Origin: Tubulanus polymorphus
Lineage: Eukaryota > Nemertea > Palaeonemertea > Tubulaniformes > Tubulanidae
DNA: 64,000 bases
Reading direction: 5' to 3'
NCBI RefSeq assembly: GCF_964204645.1
Contig: NC_134025.1
Span: 1,927,001 to 1,991,000 of the forward strand
In this document: one piece after another, positions 34,101 through 50,400 of the stretch
How the letters are laid out: every line of letters begins with the position of its first letter
How positions within the stretch are numbered: the stretch's first letter is position 1
Program-made: the position numbers and the translations under genes
The notes under the pieces: generated by a model
What the model saw: the letters and a program-made list of their open reading frames with translations, nothing else
What the model was told of the DNA's origin: nothing
Databases searched by the model: none

Positions 34101-37100
34101 ATAAGTGTGTAACATTTCAATTAAACATCATCGGATAATACCTAGCTAATCACCGTTATCCTAATGAGCTAACAAAAGACCGCGTTTCTTAATGGTCCTC
34201 AGTCGGTTCGTAATAAGATAAAATGCAATAAATAGGTTTATTTTAGACCCGTGATCTGTCATAAACTGTCATCTTGTGTCGCATGTAATCATTAAACAAA
34301 CGAAAGCATCACAAAACAGTTGGTTTGAAGTATAAATCACTATTTACTTTGGTGATGGACTATTCTTCTTCATTCAAATAAAGTGATATTAAGGACAGCG
34401 TGGTATAGAGGTACATTAAGATCTCCTCAAGTGATTTTGTAGAGCTTTCAATAGTTTTTGAAACCGGAAAACAGAACTGCGTTAAAATATCCGGGATATT
34501 CTCTGAGAAGTGAGCAATATGGTGAAATAGACATGTGTTGTGGAGATTCATCAAGGTCTTTTATTACACAGCTATAGATCGCACGTCATGGGACACTGAT
34601 ACATGAGCTGTTACACTCTAAATATTCCAGTGTCCCTGATTTATTTCATTATGAAAAATTATAATTTCTCCTCGCTAACTATGAATCATACTATGATAGA
34701 AATTTCTTAATGATGATTGTATAATTTTAGTATCAGTATTATTCGGTATAGAATTACTGCTATATCATTACGAGTAATAAATTAATCATTGACTCATTTC
34801 TTGATTGGTTTCTCAAGCCAATATACGCATAATATTCATATATTTATGATGTGAGAGAAGGTCGTTAATGAGCTAGTTGCCATGTCATGAGGCTACTTAA
34901 CAGCGGCGAGTGACCGCCGATACCGAGCCAGTGTCTGTCTCTCCCCACTCTCTCTCGTTGTAAGGCGCATGGAGAGAAACCTTCGTTTAGTTCCCATCGG
35001 AGAAGACAATTAACCTAATGTTTAATAGTAATATAGCAGCGCGCAGGGTAAAGCACACTACACGATCAACCGCATCCGTTATTGTCACACTGGAAATCTC
35101 TACATTGTTTAAGATCCTATTAAACTTTCATACAATCGGTTAAGGGAGTCATGCTATTAAGTCAGTTGACTTGCTACTGGAAATGGCTTCAATACAATCG
35201 TATTTACCGCAGACTTTCGTCAGTTTGTTCAGGTCAGCGTCCAGAATAAAAGGTTTAGACGTTGATCGACGAAAGGTGGTCAATATATGCCTCATAGTCG
35301 TCCACGTCGCTGCCTTTCTATTGTACTATGTTTGTCATTGTATCTGTAATAAAGATAATGTCGTGATCCCAACAGCACAATAGATCAAATACTAATGATT
35401 ATTCTCAGTTTTATGTCTGGTTAAACGTTAATGACCTCGTATTTACTAATTGTTCCAGTCAATTATTCAGCACACGATACTATAATATTCTTCCCCGATT
35501 CCTTAACTAACTTCGAATCACGATACGCTCGTACGTACAACCTTTTCAAACCACGGCTGATACGAGTGGTGTGTAGGTATATCTGAATCCATATCACAAG
35601 TTAGGACAATCTTTTAAGAGATGCATAGAAGAGGGATTAAAATAAACAGATGTTTTAAAGGGTGTTGAATATGCATGCAACTGTAATCGTGAACATTACG
35701 TGTATTAGGGATTATCATCATCTTTGACACTAATAGAAACATGAGTTTCATATTCAATATCAATCCGACGACACGAAATGAAAAACACAACACTTTCAAA
35801 AGATATCTATAACTTTTGAGTGTCATCTATCGGATTTTCTATTCGAGAGTACCACTCATTTTACATTTCATGCTGGTTATTCAAATGGTTTAATTCTTAA
35901 TTCTATTTCTCAGTTCTATAATCTCTTACGGATGTTTTTTGGTATTTCACTTTTCTAACCTGTCGGTCTGGTGGCTCTATAGATATGAGACATACTGCGA
36001 GTTCTGCGAATTAATGAAGGCGAATTGAAATTGACAATAGACATTTTAATAAAATCTACTCTGAAAGCCGCTGTATATCAAATTGAAGCACAGCCGCAAG
36101 AAATATTTCAATATGAATTTGATAAAATAAAGAACTTTATAATTTCCTTAATAATGCCCGACAGACTCTTCGTCAAAGTGACAATGAGTTATGGATAGTT
36201 TAATTTAATGCTAAGTTGGAGTATAAGATACACATTGAATAGATTTTATAAGAATCGCATGCGATATGGTATTATATGATGCTTTTGATGTAATCGCCCT
36301 CATATCCATAACAAAACATAGATTTATCAGCCCGATTCTCGGATCACAAGGAAGTTTACATACCTATTCCGGCTAATGTTCATATCCTTTTAAAAATAGA
36401 ATTTTCGAAACAACAGTTTTTATATCAATGATGGAAAACTAGAAGATTTTTGCTCTAGTTGGAAGGTGTTTTTGAATGAGTTTTGTAGAGTATTGTCTTG
36501 TGCGTGTCAATGAACATATGGAGCTCGGAAAAACGAGTAGCTAACAAGTAGTGAACGAACGCCTCGGGGAATAAAAACTACTGCTTTTTATAACATACGT
36601 AAATCTCCCTTTGTTGACTGTTTCATCAAAAAGATCCTCGAGTTGCATTCATTATATGGCAAAAACTACGTTTAAAATCGCATGTACTAACTAAGTACGT
36701 AGAAGTTTAATAAATTTTTAAAAGAAATAGTAATAAGTTGATGAACTGAAATTTATGTTGTTTTTGTGTCGGCTGGTGACAAGTTCAGGTTGTATGTAGC
36801 TGGCGCATATTACGCCTTCCAGGATGAAGTCTTGTGTAAGCAGAGATCCGTTTATTGCCACTTATAAAACATGCCTGTAAAATTAACTTGTCACCGAGGA
36901 AAAGACGAAATAACATCTTGTCCGATGACAAATTGTCGGCGATGTGTACACATCGGTCAAGGTTTCATATTTTCGACTTGCGGATTGCTCATTACTGCGT
37001 TGACAGCATCAATTACTGATATTAAAGGAGATAACCAGTAAATATCTGCTAAGGTTTTGTGATTTGACAACTTACTGAAAACTTGTTATGACATTGTTAA

Positions 37101-40100
37101 TTGGCGAATGATTGCCGCCTGGTTGAGACGTGATGCTTCAGGCTTACGAGACGTTCTGTATGAACCGTATCTATTACTTTGGGACACTATTATAATCATC
37201 AAATAAGCTCTACTGAGTCTGAAGAATCCACCGCCAATGGCAAAATTTAATTTTGTAATATAAAACTAGGCTCGATTCCGAGCTACTTAAAGTTGATAAT
37301 ATAATAGTATATGACAGTACGAGCAAGTCCAATCTGACTTACATTATAATCTCAAATTACAACTTGAGAATTGATATTCAATTAATCGTGATTATAATTG
37401 GGATGATACATTGACTCTTTAGTATCCGTGAACTGTTGCCTCGACGGTATCGAGGCTTCGGAAGCGTGCCAGACCCGAGTCATATCCCAATTGTATATTC
37501 AGAAGAAATATTAGCTCGCGTTTTGTATTCATATTGTCCATTTACCTGTAAGGAACGTTACAATGAATGCTTAAGACTCCGTAAATAATGGGCAACACCC
37601 AAATCCATCTCCAAAGTTTAGAACTTATAATAAAGAGATTGAATTGTCTGCTGATTTCAAAATAGTATCAATTTACCGATCTAATTGAAGTACAGCAGCA
37701 TCACCGCGCTCGTATAGCCCGAGGTTGTTCTCAGGGTGTGCGATTCTAATTATCATCGCTTATTGTCGGCACAGTGTTGCATCCTTCGATACACGCCAAC
37801 TTACTACGCATTTGAAGATGTTCACCCAGCAGGAAATCTCCTTTTCACGCGACAAGGCATAGAGCAATTTACATTTCTTAATTATTAATTATATCATTAA
37901 CTAGTTACAAAGCTATGGGAAAATAACAATATGGTAGACACAGTAACGCAACTTCTATCTATAAGTACCTCGTGGTTGCAATAATTCACTAAAACTGAAA
38001 CAGCTGGCTAAATATCAACTTTATTCATTCTTTGGTTTAATATTGATAGGTTTTATGACTGAATGTTTAAAATAATAACCATATAGTAAGGATACTAACA
38101 ACAAGTCATCGAGGCAGTAAATTGCGTCTCTCCCCGACGAGCAGGTGATACTGCAACTATGAATTCGAAGTAGATTTAGATGCTCAGCTCACAGGCTACC
38201 GGTGGAAGTTGGGCGGTGGCGTGGAATTGCCCGTGCCAATAGGCTGTGCCAAAAGTGTGATTTAGGGGCGGTGGGGGATGAATATCACTTTTTACTCGTC
38301 TGCCCGTATTTCCAGGAATCCAGAGCTAGATATATCCCGGAGCGTTATTGGAGATTCCCCAATAACGTAAAGTTGTATGATTTGTTTAACTCAAATTGCC
38401 AAACTCTTAAAAAATTGGCGTTGTATATACGCAAATGTTTAATACATTTCTAATGTTAAATGTTGCAATGTCTATTGTAAATTAATTTTGTGCTCTGTGC
38501 AATTGTATAATTGTGGAGTAAATAAACTTAACTTAACTTATCACTTAACTTAACTTAACTTAACTTAACTTAACTTAACTTAAGTCAGTATCCCGTGGAC
38601 AGAATGTCCCTTCACATTAGATTCGGGATTATGATTTTAGATTGTCTATTCTATGCTAATAAGCAAGTAAATAATTAGTCAGACAGCTGCGATGAAGATA
38701 TAGATAATATGTCATAATAATAGCGAGCTAGCTCACAGGTTAATCGTCGCAATATTCCCAGGAAACAGATGTCGCTACAGCAAGAAACTCGGCTTAAAAT
38801 TCGAATTCTACATAAATACAACGAAATTTATTCTATTTCGAAAATCATTTGCATACGAATTTTTCGATGTAAGTGTAAATGAATAGCAATTCAAGATATA
38901 AATTTAAGTACATCCCCTGCGTGGATACTTAATATCATCTATTACAGCAATAATAGTCAAATACAGCGTGTTTGTGGTATATTTGAATTGATGCTGATTT
39001 ACATTTATGGGCTGAATCGATATGTTTCTTAAAGAAATATAAATCTGCCGTAAAATCAGACCACACCTCAGCGATCAATTCTAATTTCTTGAGCGTTTTA
39101 GAGAAATGTGATATATCTCTAACGATCACTTAATATACGCCTTCAAAATTGATGACAGGCCCTGCAGACTTGTTGGTTTTACTGTACATCGTGTTCGCTT
39201 CGTTGAGTCGATCTTTTCATGTGTGCAGCAGTTTAAAGCCTTCTAGGCTTCAATCGTAGTTCATTTTTTCTCGGCAGCAAAAATCAATGACCCCATAAAA
39301 CTCCTGGATAGAATCTTCGTCTGGCTTCAAAAGTGATCCCAGAGGGGCCCCAGAGGTTCGCTCACTCTTCTAAGGCTCTTTAAAGTTTCATACACAATAA
39401 AAATTCGACCTTAATACGCACTGTAGTCAGAACATTAATCATAGCATCTAGAATTTCAGTAATAATTCTTTATGAAATGGGCCCCGATTATGCAGAAAAT
39501 ATGAATTATTATTTGATATACATGCGTTAGTCTGAACCTACCTTTATATTAACATACATAAAGGTAATTAAGGTTAATAGTGTAGGTAACATCTTGGTAG
39601 TTTATAACATAAGGGGACATGAATTCGCGAGCTGAACCACCTGTGTATTTAGAGAAATGGAAATAAAATAGATGCAGATTAATATCTATCATTCTAAACA
39701 AGCTGCTTTCTTGTAAAATGAATGGCAATTTCAATTCTGATTCATTACCATCCAAGTCATTCGTATTAAGCCATTTTCAAGCGCAAATCTACGAAACATT
39801 CCGATTGAGCGCATTATGCATTTCCATGGTAATGTTCAATTAGAGCTTATGTCACTAATCATCTCAGCGGTCAAGAACTGGAACTACGATCACTTGACAA
39901 GAAATCCAATAACGGTCAGAGCGCACCTGATGGATTTAATTTCATCCTATAAATTGCCGTCTTCTTAAACTTACAATAGCTGTAGACAAAGGTCGGTTGG
40001 AGAGGTCAATATTAGGTTTCAAGTAATGGTCAATTATGAATATTCAATAAAGTTTTATGAGGAAATCTTACTGTTCTCGGCGCGCGCGTTCGCCAAACCT

Positions 40101-41403
40101 TTAGTTATCGGTGAAAGGATATTTATATCCTTTCATGATAGAAATGAAAAGCTCCACACGCAGCCAGGCTAACACAGAGGTTTATTCTATCTATGAGCCA
40201 CGTGCCCATATTCCTAACTGAATATTGGAAATTAGGTGCAATTACAAGTGCCAGCAACTGGCGAAGAATAAACAATCGAAATTCAAATTATGTTGAAAGA
40301 GTGTAAATTTGAAGATGTAAGTATTTGTTATCTTGGATAGACCGAGTTGATTTTGGATCATTTCAAAGATGTGGAAGTTGGTTCAGCAGTTTTCATTAAA
40401 GTTGCACCTGTTGCGACGATCAAACACTAGAAAAACGCCCTGTTATCAAAAAGAAATCGAAATGAACAAAAAGCATCGAGTCACTCGTAAAATCAATAAT
40501 TTCTTTATTTTTTTGTATTCATTTTCCCCGGTTTGATAGAGTCGGGTAACCACACTTGAAGAGTATAGTGTCTACTTTATACCCATATGTTTAAAACTAA
40601 AGTAAGAAACGGCTATTGTTCAAATGTTGACTATTACAAACAAATCATCCACTTCCCGTATAGGATCCAGTTCCACGTTTTACTATTTTTCTTTTGTTAG
40701 AAAAATCGGAAATTTCTCTCACATCCGTGGAACTGGTGGTGAACTTTTAGATTTTGGCGCGGAGGACACCGGTCACAATCGATGTAATTTCTGTGGCAGC
40801 AGCCGCCATCGCGCGTAGCGTGAGCCATTGATTCAGAGTGTGAAAATAAAAAGTACCGGTGCTTTTCACGAACGAGACTTCCCCTCAGAACGGAAAGCCA
40901 TGAATAAACGCGCTTACAAAAGGATGTCGTCTTTCTCTTCAGTGATAAAAATCATGAACAGGATGCACGAATATCCCGATCATTCATCGGAGAATTTATA
41001 GTCATAATTTTCTCCTGTCGATTATGATCGCAGCAGCTCTCAAGAAGAAAAGTGATTAGCATGTAAAAACGCCAACAGAAAAGACACGACGATAAACGAA
41101 GACAATGAACTGCACTCGATACAAACAATGGCTACAGAATTCACAAAATACTCCCTATCTCTTCCATCTAGACAATGAATACATAAAACATCTCGTCTGT
41201 TTCTATAAAACCATATGGTTAATAAGATATGAAAAAGAACAATCAGAAATGCACGTGGGTGACTCCAAGTATACGGGCTTATTCATCTATCTCTCGCGGT
41301 GATATCCGCAAAAAATGATACTAAAACTTCATTTCAATTTACATTCGAATTCTTTGTTGTCGTCTCTTACATTTTTTATCGCCGGAATCAGACTCGGACA
41401 CGA

Positions 41404-41440
<37 letters not shown>

Positions 41441-44400
41441 CATTGCTTTGATTATCTTGGACGGGATATATTTATACGGATAGTTTTGTCGACTAATTTG
41501 CTTCGGATTAAGTCGACTTCAAGAAGAAGCTCTTGTAAATCCTTTATAATGAATGCATCTTTCATATTCCTACCGTCCAGCGCAATTTCCAAGTTAATTT
41601 TGTAGCTGGCATTGCAATTTATTGTACTGACAGGCTCGTTGCAAAAGTGAACGAAAACTTAAGCTACTTAAGCTTTGCTATTAAGTCGTTGCTGGATTGA
41701 TGCAGTGAATAATTACCCTTCACCGATATTTGATGGTCTCACGGTGGCTTTCGGGTACGTTTTAAATAGCCTATCGTTATCTCACATCTCGTCAAGAAAG
41801 CATAAGATAATTACGACGTGAACACATCACGACGTAAATCTGACAGATTAAAAACCACGGTTTACCAGGGAAGTATAGTTCACACACGAGGCATCAGCTC
41901 GGATTCGTTGTATTCTAGTTCATTTTGCCCCAATTATTCATTTTATATGCATAAAATACCCCCGAATATTCAATTCAAATAGAATTCGCATTTTATGCGA
42001 GTAATCTCGATCTGCATATAGGCGCCAATCCCTATTTCTAGATTTATTTCTTTTCTCAAGGCATTCGTTCTATCGAGGAAAGTTTGAGAGGAAACCCGCG
42101 TGTATGCGTGGTCTTTTGTTGTGGCATTCTACATTCTGAAGGATCGAGTCTCAATGAGTTACAGGCTCTCAATCACCGTGAACTGTCTTCTGGCGATGTC
42201 TCAGACAATATAACCGGCTTCCCGAATTGACAGTAAGAAGCGTAGCTACTTCAACGATCAATGATACTTCAAGACAGTACTATCGTTTACAAGACGGCCT
42301 TAATGAATCTTAATGTCAAAAGCACGGTGTAGGTTTACTTAGGTGAAGACTCACATAAAATAACATCAGAGGTAGAATCTTGTGTAAGTGTCAATCTACC
42401 TGAAGCAAACAGATTGTGTAGACACCTCTCAACCTTACTTCCTACAGCGTACCAATTACCGGTTACTGATTCTAAGACCACTTCATCGACGAACGACAGG
42501 AAAACTCATATCTTTCCAACACGACTTTCATCTTTCCTTCGAGCAGTGACAAATACTTTACACGATACACTGATTTCCTGTAGAACGTCAATTCAGATCA
42601 AAGGAACTTTTGACATAAGGCACCAGTGACCATTTTTTTTGACCTGTTCAAATTTTGATGAAGAACCATCACCACATCAAACAAACATATTAAACCAAAA
42701 GCAAGCTCGAAGCATGCAGTGGTTGGAAAGTGCTTCCGTTTTATATTTCCACGTTTCTCTATAACGGCCATCGTCAAAAGATAGTTTATACGGTTACTAC
42801 TAATACCAGGAAGGGTAACGTTGCCTCTTGAGAGTGCTTTATAACAACTCAAGATTAATGATCAAAGCCATCAACATATCATCCATTTTCCTTGATGGGT
42901 CGGCGCCCTTTCTCTTCGTATTTCCCCTTAGATTCCCCAAATTACATCAACCAAGCGGAGGCCACTTTATATAATCATATTAGGCAAGATATCCTGACGT
43001 GTTGAAACTACACATAGATACATTAGATCGACTTGAATAATAAATAAAGCACTAATCTTTGTTGAAAGATATTATATATAGCGGATCTGAACTAATGGAT
43101 ATAAGTCTCCAGATAGTTGGAAGATTTTAATAACGACGTACAAAGAGCTGAATGAAAATATCATCGTTGTTCACCCGAGGGAGACGCGTTATAGATCTTC
43201 CCGCATCCTCCCACTTTACTTTTCAACCGTTAATTTGTAGAGTCGTTTGAATGCGATGTTGCCCCGCAGTCAGAAATGAAACCAATGATTAATGACAACA
43301 TTCAGCAATGAATTGCTAATTCTGACATTCTGTGAAATTCAACTGCGGACATCTGTTTTGACGGACGGTTTTGATAGCTCTTTAAGGTGTTTAACTTCAT
43401 GGTGTAGTCGATCGAGTATTTGACATATGGTATTAAACAGTAAAGGTTAAGATGATTTTGTGCTGATGGCATTAAATGTCGCCAGAGTTTGAAATGAATA
43501 GTAATGATAAGTAGTATGAATGAAAACGAAACAATAGTCTTTATAAATGGTCGAGAAATGTCGCATCGTTTTTGCTAGACTGTTGTAGCACACGCGGGCT
43601 GTGTTTCGTGCCATCTGCTTTGGGAAACACTCGAACTATCGCACAGGAGACAGTTCGAAATGTCTGATATTGGAGAACTTCATGCAGCGCACACGTATAT
43701 GTGACATCTGATGTGGATATCTATATAACTGTACCACACAAGAATTAAATGCAACCGCAACTTAACACCTTTTTTCTATTCAGTCTAAAACGTGATTTTG
43801 ATTCTTTTTGAAATGGAGATTATTTTCATTGTGATGTCTTTATATCGGATGACCGTGTCATTTTTTTAATTGATCTTAATATCGGATATCCGTGAACGCA
43901 ACATATGGCCTTTGTGTAGTCGATTGTGTAGATAGTTTATGCATAATCTAGGAAATAATGATTTAATTTCTAGACATAATGTTTATCTAATCAAATAGTC
44001 GTTGAATAGAAAAAAATAAATTTTCCTGTTGATGATCTTTTCTACATTGAAACATCAATGTTTTTTTAAACCGCGTGTCATTTGTTTTCTAAACAATCGA
44101 TTCTTGGATTTTTTTAACAGGATAACAAACAGTCGATATTTTTGTCATCATATATTATGTATTTCAACGATTTCCTAATTCTACAGTTGAAAAATGTCCG
44201 CGCGACCTACCACGAGGTGTACTGCACATGCGCATTACCCGAAGCGGTTTTGAATAAAAGGGTGTGGAATTTAAATGGCAAAAAAGACGCTTTGGTGATT
44301 CGCGTGTAAACTGATATTTAGAATAATTTGAAGATAAAGATTTCCCGCTGCCGCTTTTTAGTGACAAAGATAGTTTCACTATTACTGGTCATCACTGTTG

Positions 44401-47400
44401 GCCATTCTAGTGCAACTCACTATTCGTTCACGGTTGACATTAGTTACTGCTCGCATTTTCTAGCACTATAAAACGGATAATTTGTTGTCAGTCGACGATA
44501 TTTATGCCAGGCCTTATCGTCCAGATCTCGCTTTGATGACCGACATTAATGTAACCTTTGCATGCATCTCAAGTTTTGTTCCTTAATTTTTAAATGTCTC
44601 TCGGAAATGGACAAGACATTTCTCAATAAAGCAGTTATTACCTTTTCGCTACATTACTCAGGTGATTACGACGGTAACTCACCTAATTCATTTTGCCGAA
44701 ATTTACTGAAGATTCCTTGCAAATGGATAACTTAAGTGACATCGGCCATAAATGTAATGGAGTTTTATTGCTATTCGCGATTATAGTGGTCGTGGACGAC
44801 TTTAGCTGTACGAGACAAACATAAAACAGTTTTCATGAGACTAATTCCTCACTAAATTTGTTAGAAACAATACCGTTTATGGTCCCCAGTATATTCCGGG
44901 AGAATCGACGCGGCTTTAATCCATCGGTGGTTTGCTAATTTCTACATGAACATTAAGTCTATCAGCCATCTTAATCTATCATGCCAACTTTCATTTCCCC
45001 GAAGATCAAGAGTCAGATACGTGAATCCATCATTTCCAGTCGACATCAAAGATGGTTTAATATATCGAACATTAGGTTTAATGACAACTCGACCGAAGCC
45101 TGGTATTATATACAATCAGCTGATACTGATCCATCATTTAACACTCTTGTTTTATAACTTTCCTAAGAACATTTGCAGTAATTCAACGCAAGTGATTTGT
45201 GTTCATCAAGAACAATATCAATTTATCATTATTCGTATGATATGAAATATGAAGTATTCTATATCTGTGTGTGTGTGTTTTATATGTATAAACATTTATC
45301 ACAATAATACAGCGATGAATTTAATTATCATTAGTTGAACAAAGATAAATTTCAAATTTGCCAGCCGCTTAATTAATCGTAGATATTGATTTCGTACCGA
45401 GTTACATTTTGAACGATGTTGAAATATCTACCGAACGCTTTAATCTTTGCCTCATCGCACGAATGTCGAAAAAGACGTCAATTATGTATGGGATGCATAC
45501 ACGTCATCGGGAGCCATCAGCGGTTTTACAAAACGGTCTGAAGATTTCTCGAGTAAACCAACTTTCTATTCACGAACCATGTATAATTAATGATTTGGTT
45601 AAAACAAGACTTCTATTGATGACACTTAACGGAAAGCGATGCGGCAATGGAGACAGTTATTGCTATCTGTGGTTGTCAGTTGGATGGATACTAACAGGAT
45701 GCTTTGTTATCGGCTAAATTTGACAGTTGATTTAAGCATCGTAAACTACACCGAATATCATTTCAATATCTGACTGTTTGTTAAATCTCTATCGGTTCTA
45801 AGCCGTTTCACTGATATCGTAAAACATGCGAAATATTGAACAAAATATCAGTTTTTCGATGAAATTAAGATTCTTGAATTTGGCTTCATACCATTGTCTA
45901 ATACCGGACGGTATCGTGCGTTTTGGATGTGATAAAAACAAAGTGTCCACGAAATGAACTTCTGACATTTTTGTCTATAAAGCCTCTTATAGAAAACTGG
46001 TTCATAAATTCTATGAGGAGTGCTCAGATATTTCCAAAGAAATTCAAGTATGTACGCATGATAAGAATACCGAGGCCCAGGTGATTCTTCTAGAAATTTT
46101 CAAGCCAAAAGAACTTCTTGTCGGGCACTCGAAAATATGTAGTTTGTCAGTAAGGAGGCACTATCGGGTCATAGCAATGTTTGATCTGAAGGAAAGAATT
46201 GTCTCAGCTCGGATGGCCGACCCATAGGTCTTAGTTGCACTTAACCCATTTCTTTTCAATCATACAAGTATAACAAACATTATCTGCGCCCACTTATCAT
46301 CTAAGATAGATATTGCAAAATTCAAAGTGGCTGGCTCAATAGTGTGAAACACAATAGACATCCTTGGTCAAACATTAGGTTTTTGATTGAGAGAGTACAC
46401 TAAGACACATTTTTATTCCCAAGAATTTTCGTTCAACCGTTTTTACTCGAAAAGATCTTTCTTTCTCTGTGAAAATCGTACATATATAAATGTTGGGTAC
46501 AGTCGATTAAGTGAGTCATATTTAGATATAGATATATCGGTCGTAAATGAATTAAACCGCATACATATTTTCAAATACACATAACTTATAACAACATTAG
46601 ACAAATATCTCTCATGAAGTATATCGCCAAACATCAGATGTTTAAGCAGACCACGAGTACCTGCATATTTTCAAGATATAATCAATGAGGGAATATGTAT
46701 ATCTATATCTATATATTATAGAAAATAAATTCATGTATAGATAATTTATGTTGACGCGGCCGGGAAGAAACGAGTGCTGCCGGTAATTTAGAGAACTGGG
46801 ACACTCGCGTGAATCATTCAATTATTGATCGACTATATATAAGTTGCTTTTCCCATCAAACTATCAATTCATGGCTAAAATCTATCGCACTTGCCATCTA
46901 TTCATCGATTCATTATCCATCCTTTTCACGCATCTTGCGGTTTTTATCCGTGAAAAATTACATCACTGCATTAATGCATTCAATTAATAAGGAAATGCCA
47001 GCGTTTTTTTTTTTGATGCGGCAAAGTTAATTTTATCAGAAAACACTCGACTGTTGATGCGTGTTCTCGAGCAAGGAAACACTTCCTCTTTATCTATAGA
47101 CATTAATGAAGGCAACAGCAGTAACATAGACGAGACAATTTAGATTTCAATAGTGACGCCATCTCCGTTGTTAGATTACACCTAGAATGATAATGTATAG
47201 CTTTTAGTGACCGATTCTAGCAAGTATACATAGCGATAAAAGGAATCGGGCAAACACATAATGGCTTATGATTGGATGTTGAATGATAGGATGTTCCTCG
47301 GAGTGCTGCAAATCAAAAGACCGTATTCACTCATGTAAATCCATTAGCAATCAACCATAGACACAAAGCAGTACTTCAGTCGTCATTTTTCACTTTGACA

Positions 47401-50400
47401 GTTTGTGTTTTATTTATAAATGCTCTATCCCCGATCGGAGATTGTTGTTGACTTTGCTTAGTTGAAATTCTCAGTTGATATCATGCGCAATCTCAGCGTC
47501 AGCAATTAACGTATTATTCGCACCTGTCAATAGTTGATGCAGTAATATCCATTAGACGATGGACACGCATCAAATCTACAATTAAATCATTAATATTCAC
47601 AACCAACATTTACTTACTGCCTTGATAAATACTTTTATCATTCTCAGATTTTCTCGTTTCGGAGGAAATGTAAAAGTTAGCCGATTCAGCGAACTCATTA
47701 CGTTCGGTTGAATGCAATTTATTAAACGGTGATCGTAAATTCAATGTTACTTTAATTATTCAAATAAACCATCCACGGATTACCATTGAATCGTATAATT
47801 TTCTACGATAATTACGCAGAACTAGGAACAAAAAATATCCGATCATAAAAAAACTCAATAAGGCCATCAATTTGTGTTATGATCCATCAGCTTAATGATG
47901 AGACTGCTTCTTTGAACGGTTTAATCGTAAATGGATATTGAGTAATACACTTAACCACCGCTGCAAATATTTGCAAATGCTGGAAATATACTTTAGAAAA
48001 TTAATGACTTTTTAACTGGGGTCCTAATATGAATAGATAGTTTTGAAGTAGAAAGAGAATAATGAATAATTTGTTCTTAGCTTTAAACATGTTTTATATT
48101 CACATTTGCTGTGATCGATTCGCCGAATGCAAAAAAATAATGTATTTGTATCTATTGTATTTTTTAGGGAATTTTATTATATACAAATGGAGAAATACGC
48201 TCGTCAAGCGATCGCTGAAGGTGTCAAATCAGCCGAAGATCTGATCGTTACTACCGATTGTGAACTGTATCGTGTTCTAAACCTTCACTACAACAGAAAT
48301 AACCAAATTGAGGTAAGAATCAATTCATTTGCTTCATCTATGGTTGTTTTTAGAAATTCAATACGATTGATCAATCGCATTAGGGTCTATAAGTAACCTA
48401 TCACTTTAACAGTTATATCGCCATGCTTCATTCGGTTAAAATCGATTACTCGTGTTAGACATTTGTCTATATTGTCAAAGCTCTGCCAATAAATCTTGAC
48501 AACTTTTTTCCACGTAATATCCAGTTGATGACCGATTATTTGATGAATATAAATTCATAGTTATAACTCGTGGGCACTTGGCAATTTTCTTATAGATCTA
48601 TTATCCTCGACATCCTGTGATCTATTCGTCGTTCAGATTACAACTGATTTTGTCATTGTTATAAATTCACAGACGTCCAATTTCCCAGCAATCATTCATA
48701 AAAAAAGACCTAAAGAAGACAGCGTTTATTAACGGCATGAATAATAAGCGTTCTTACAGGACTGAGACGACATGACATGCTCGATAAATACAGCTGAGCC
48801 TTAATAAACTCTTTCAAGCTTAAATACGGTTTACACGGATATATTCTACTATTCGGTGTCTTTAGTAGAGTATAATGTATAGTTAAATGATCGGAAATCT
48901 TCAGCACGATTCAAAATAATCCGCAAGGAAATATTATAGATTTCCATCGCTTTCAATAAGCGATTTTGTCGACTAGAAAATGGTGGGAAAGCCTGCCATA
49001 ATTTGCATCTGTTCTCAGCGTCCAGGTGATCGGGCTCGAGTGTCTGACATCAATTAGAATATCGCAACGGGACCGCGACAAGACATCGTATAAAATCTGA
49101 ACCATTGGCAAAGCAAACTAAAACGCGTTATGTGAGATCTCAACAAGTGTTTTTAACGGGGGAAACATTTGTTGCGTCCTTGATATCGAAACTTCGAATT
49201 CAATTCTATAATTACCCGTATATCGTTGCTTTGTTAATAACATATTGTATATTAGTGACCAACACGCGAGAGTTGAAGGAATCTTTGTGTCATGTTGTAG
49301 CTATTTTCAGTACATCATTGGTCATATGCTCGAAAGCTATTATCGCAATTTGGCAGAAAACGTTTTCCTTGTTTGTATTCAGGATAATTACTGTTCTAGT
49401 TTGAATGTTCTTTCCAATCTAGAGATGTAATTATCATTTTCTATTCTTTGACCATCACAATAACCACACACACATATATAGTTACAGCCTACATACACTA
49501 CTTATAACTGATAATGTATCAGTGATTATTCTCTACGACAAAATTGCACACAATCTTTTGCGCAATTAGCTCTGACTACTTAATGTTCTAACCCTCATGT
49601 CCTCTTGTGAACCAATTTACCTCCTAACCCTGTCAAATTTTCTCCAGAAAAGCTAATTTCCTTTAATTGATGACATTTAGCAAATTCTTTCCTCCACGAA
49701 AAACCGTTCTCAAACCATTTCTGGCGCTCAACACAAACAGCCTAATTCTATAATGAGCCACTCAGAAGCTATAAACCTTGTAGTAATTACACATAATAAC
49801 CAAGAAAGGATGCCACCATCAGACTATTAGCCAACACGGCTATAACCATAAAGGAAATAACACATTAACAATTCTTCACATTTTTATATATGAATAGTCG
49901 CGCAATTTGCAGTAATTTCTTGCGCGTTTTTCCCGTAATATTTCAAATGTCATATGATTCCTTTATAAAGTGAACGCTATACTAGATGATTTATCAGTGA
50001 CTCCCACCACCGCTCGCCTGCCATCGCAGATAGTTTCTCAATATTTCATTTCCTTTTATATTACCGCTTGCTTCCTATTCGTATTCTACTGAGACACAAT
50101 TTACTGAGATTAAGAGCCATTACTCTGCGCTGGAAACGCGTTCGGTTTTAGTTTTTGTTTCGATGGAGATTATATCATTAGTCGGAGAGATTTGTCGTAT
50201 CTTCCCAGAATCTAATTACTATCCATGTAAAGAATACACAAGAGAAATAAAAAGGAGTAGACTTTGTTTTTCATTAGATTATTTTATTATCTAAAAGTAA
50301 ACGAACGACGAGATGATGATTTTGATGATTGCAACGTTTTTAAAGTACGAGAGTTACATCGAAGCGATACTAACACGGAAAACATCGTTTTTATTCCGGA

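Noticed and set aside
45409-45717. 102-codon open frame in prospero intron 2
   Set aside because: Starts at a non-ATG codon, no domain, and lies in an AT-rich intron; probably chance.
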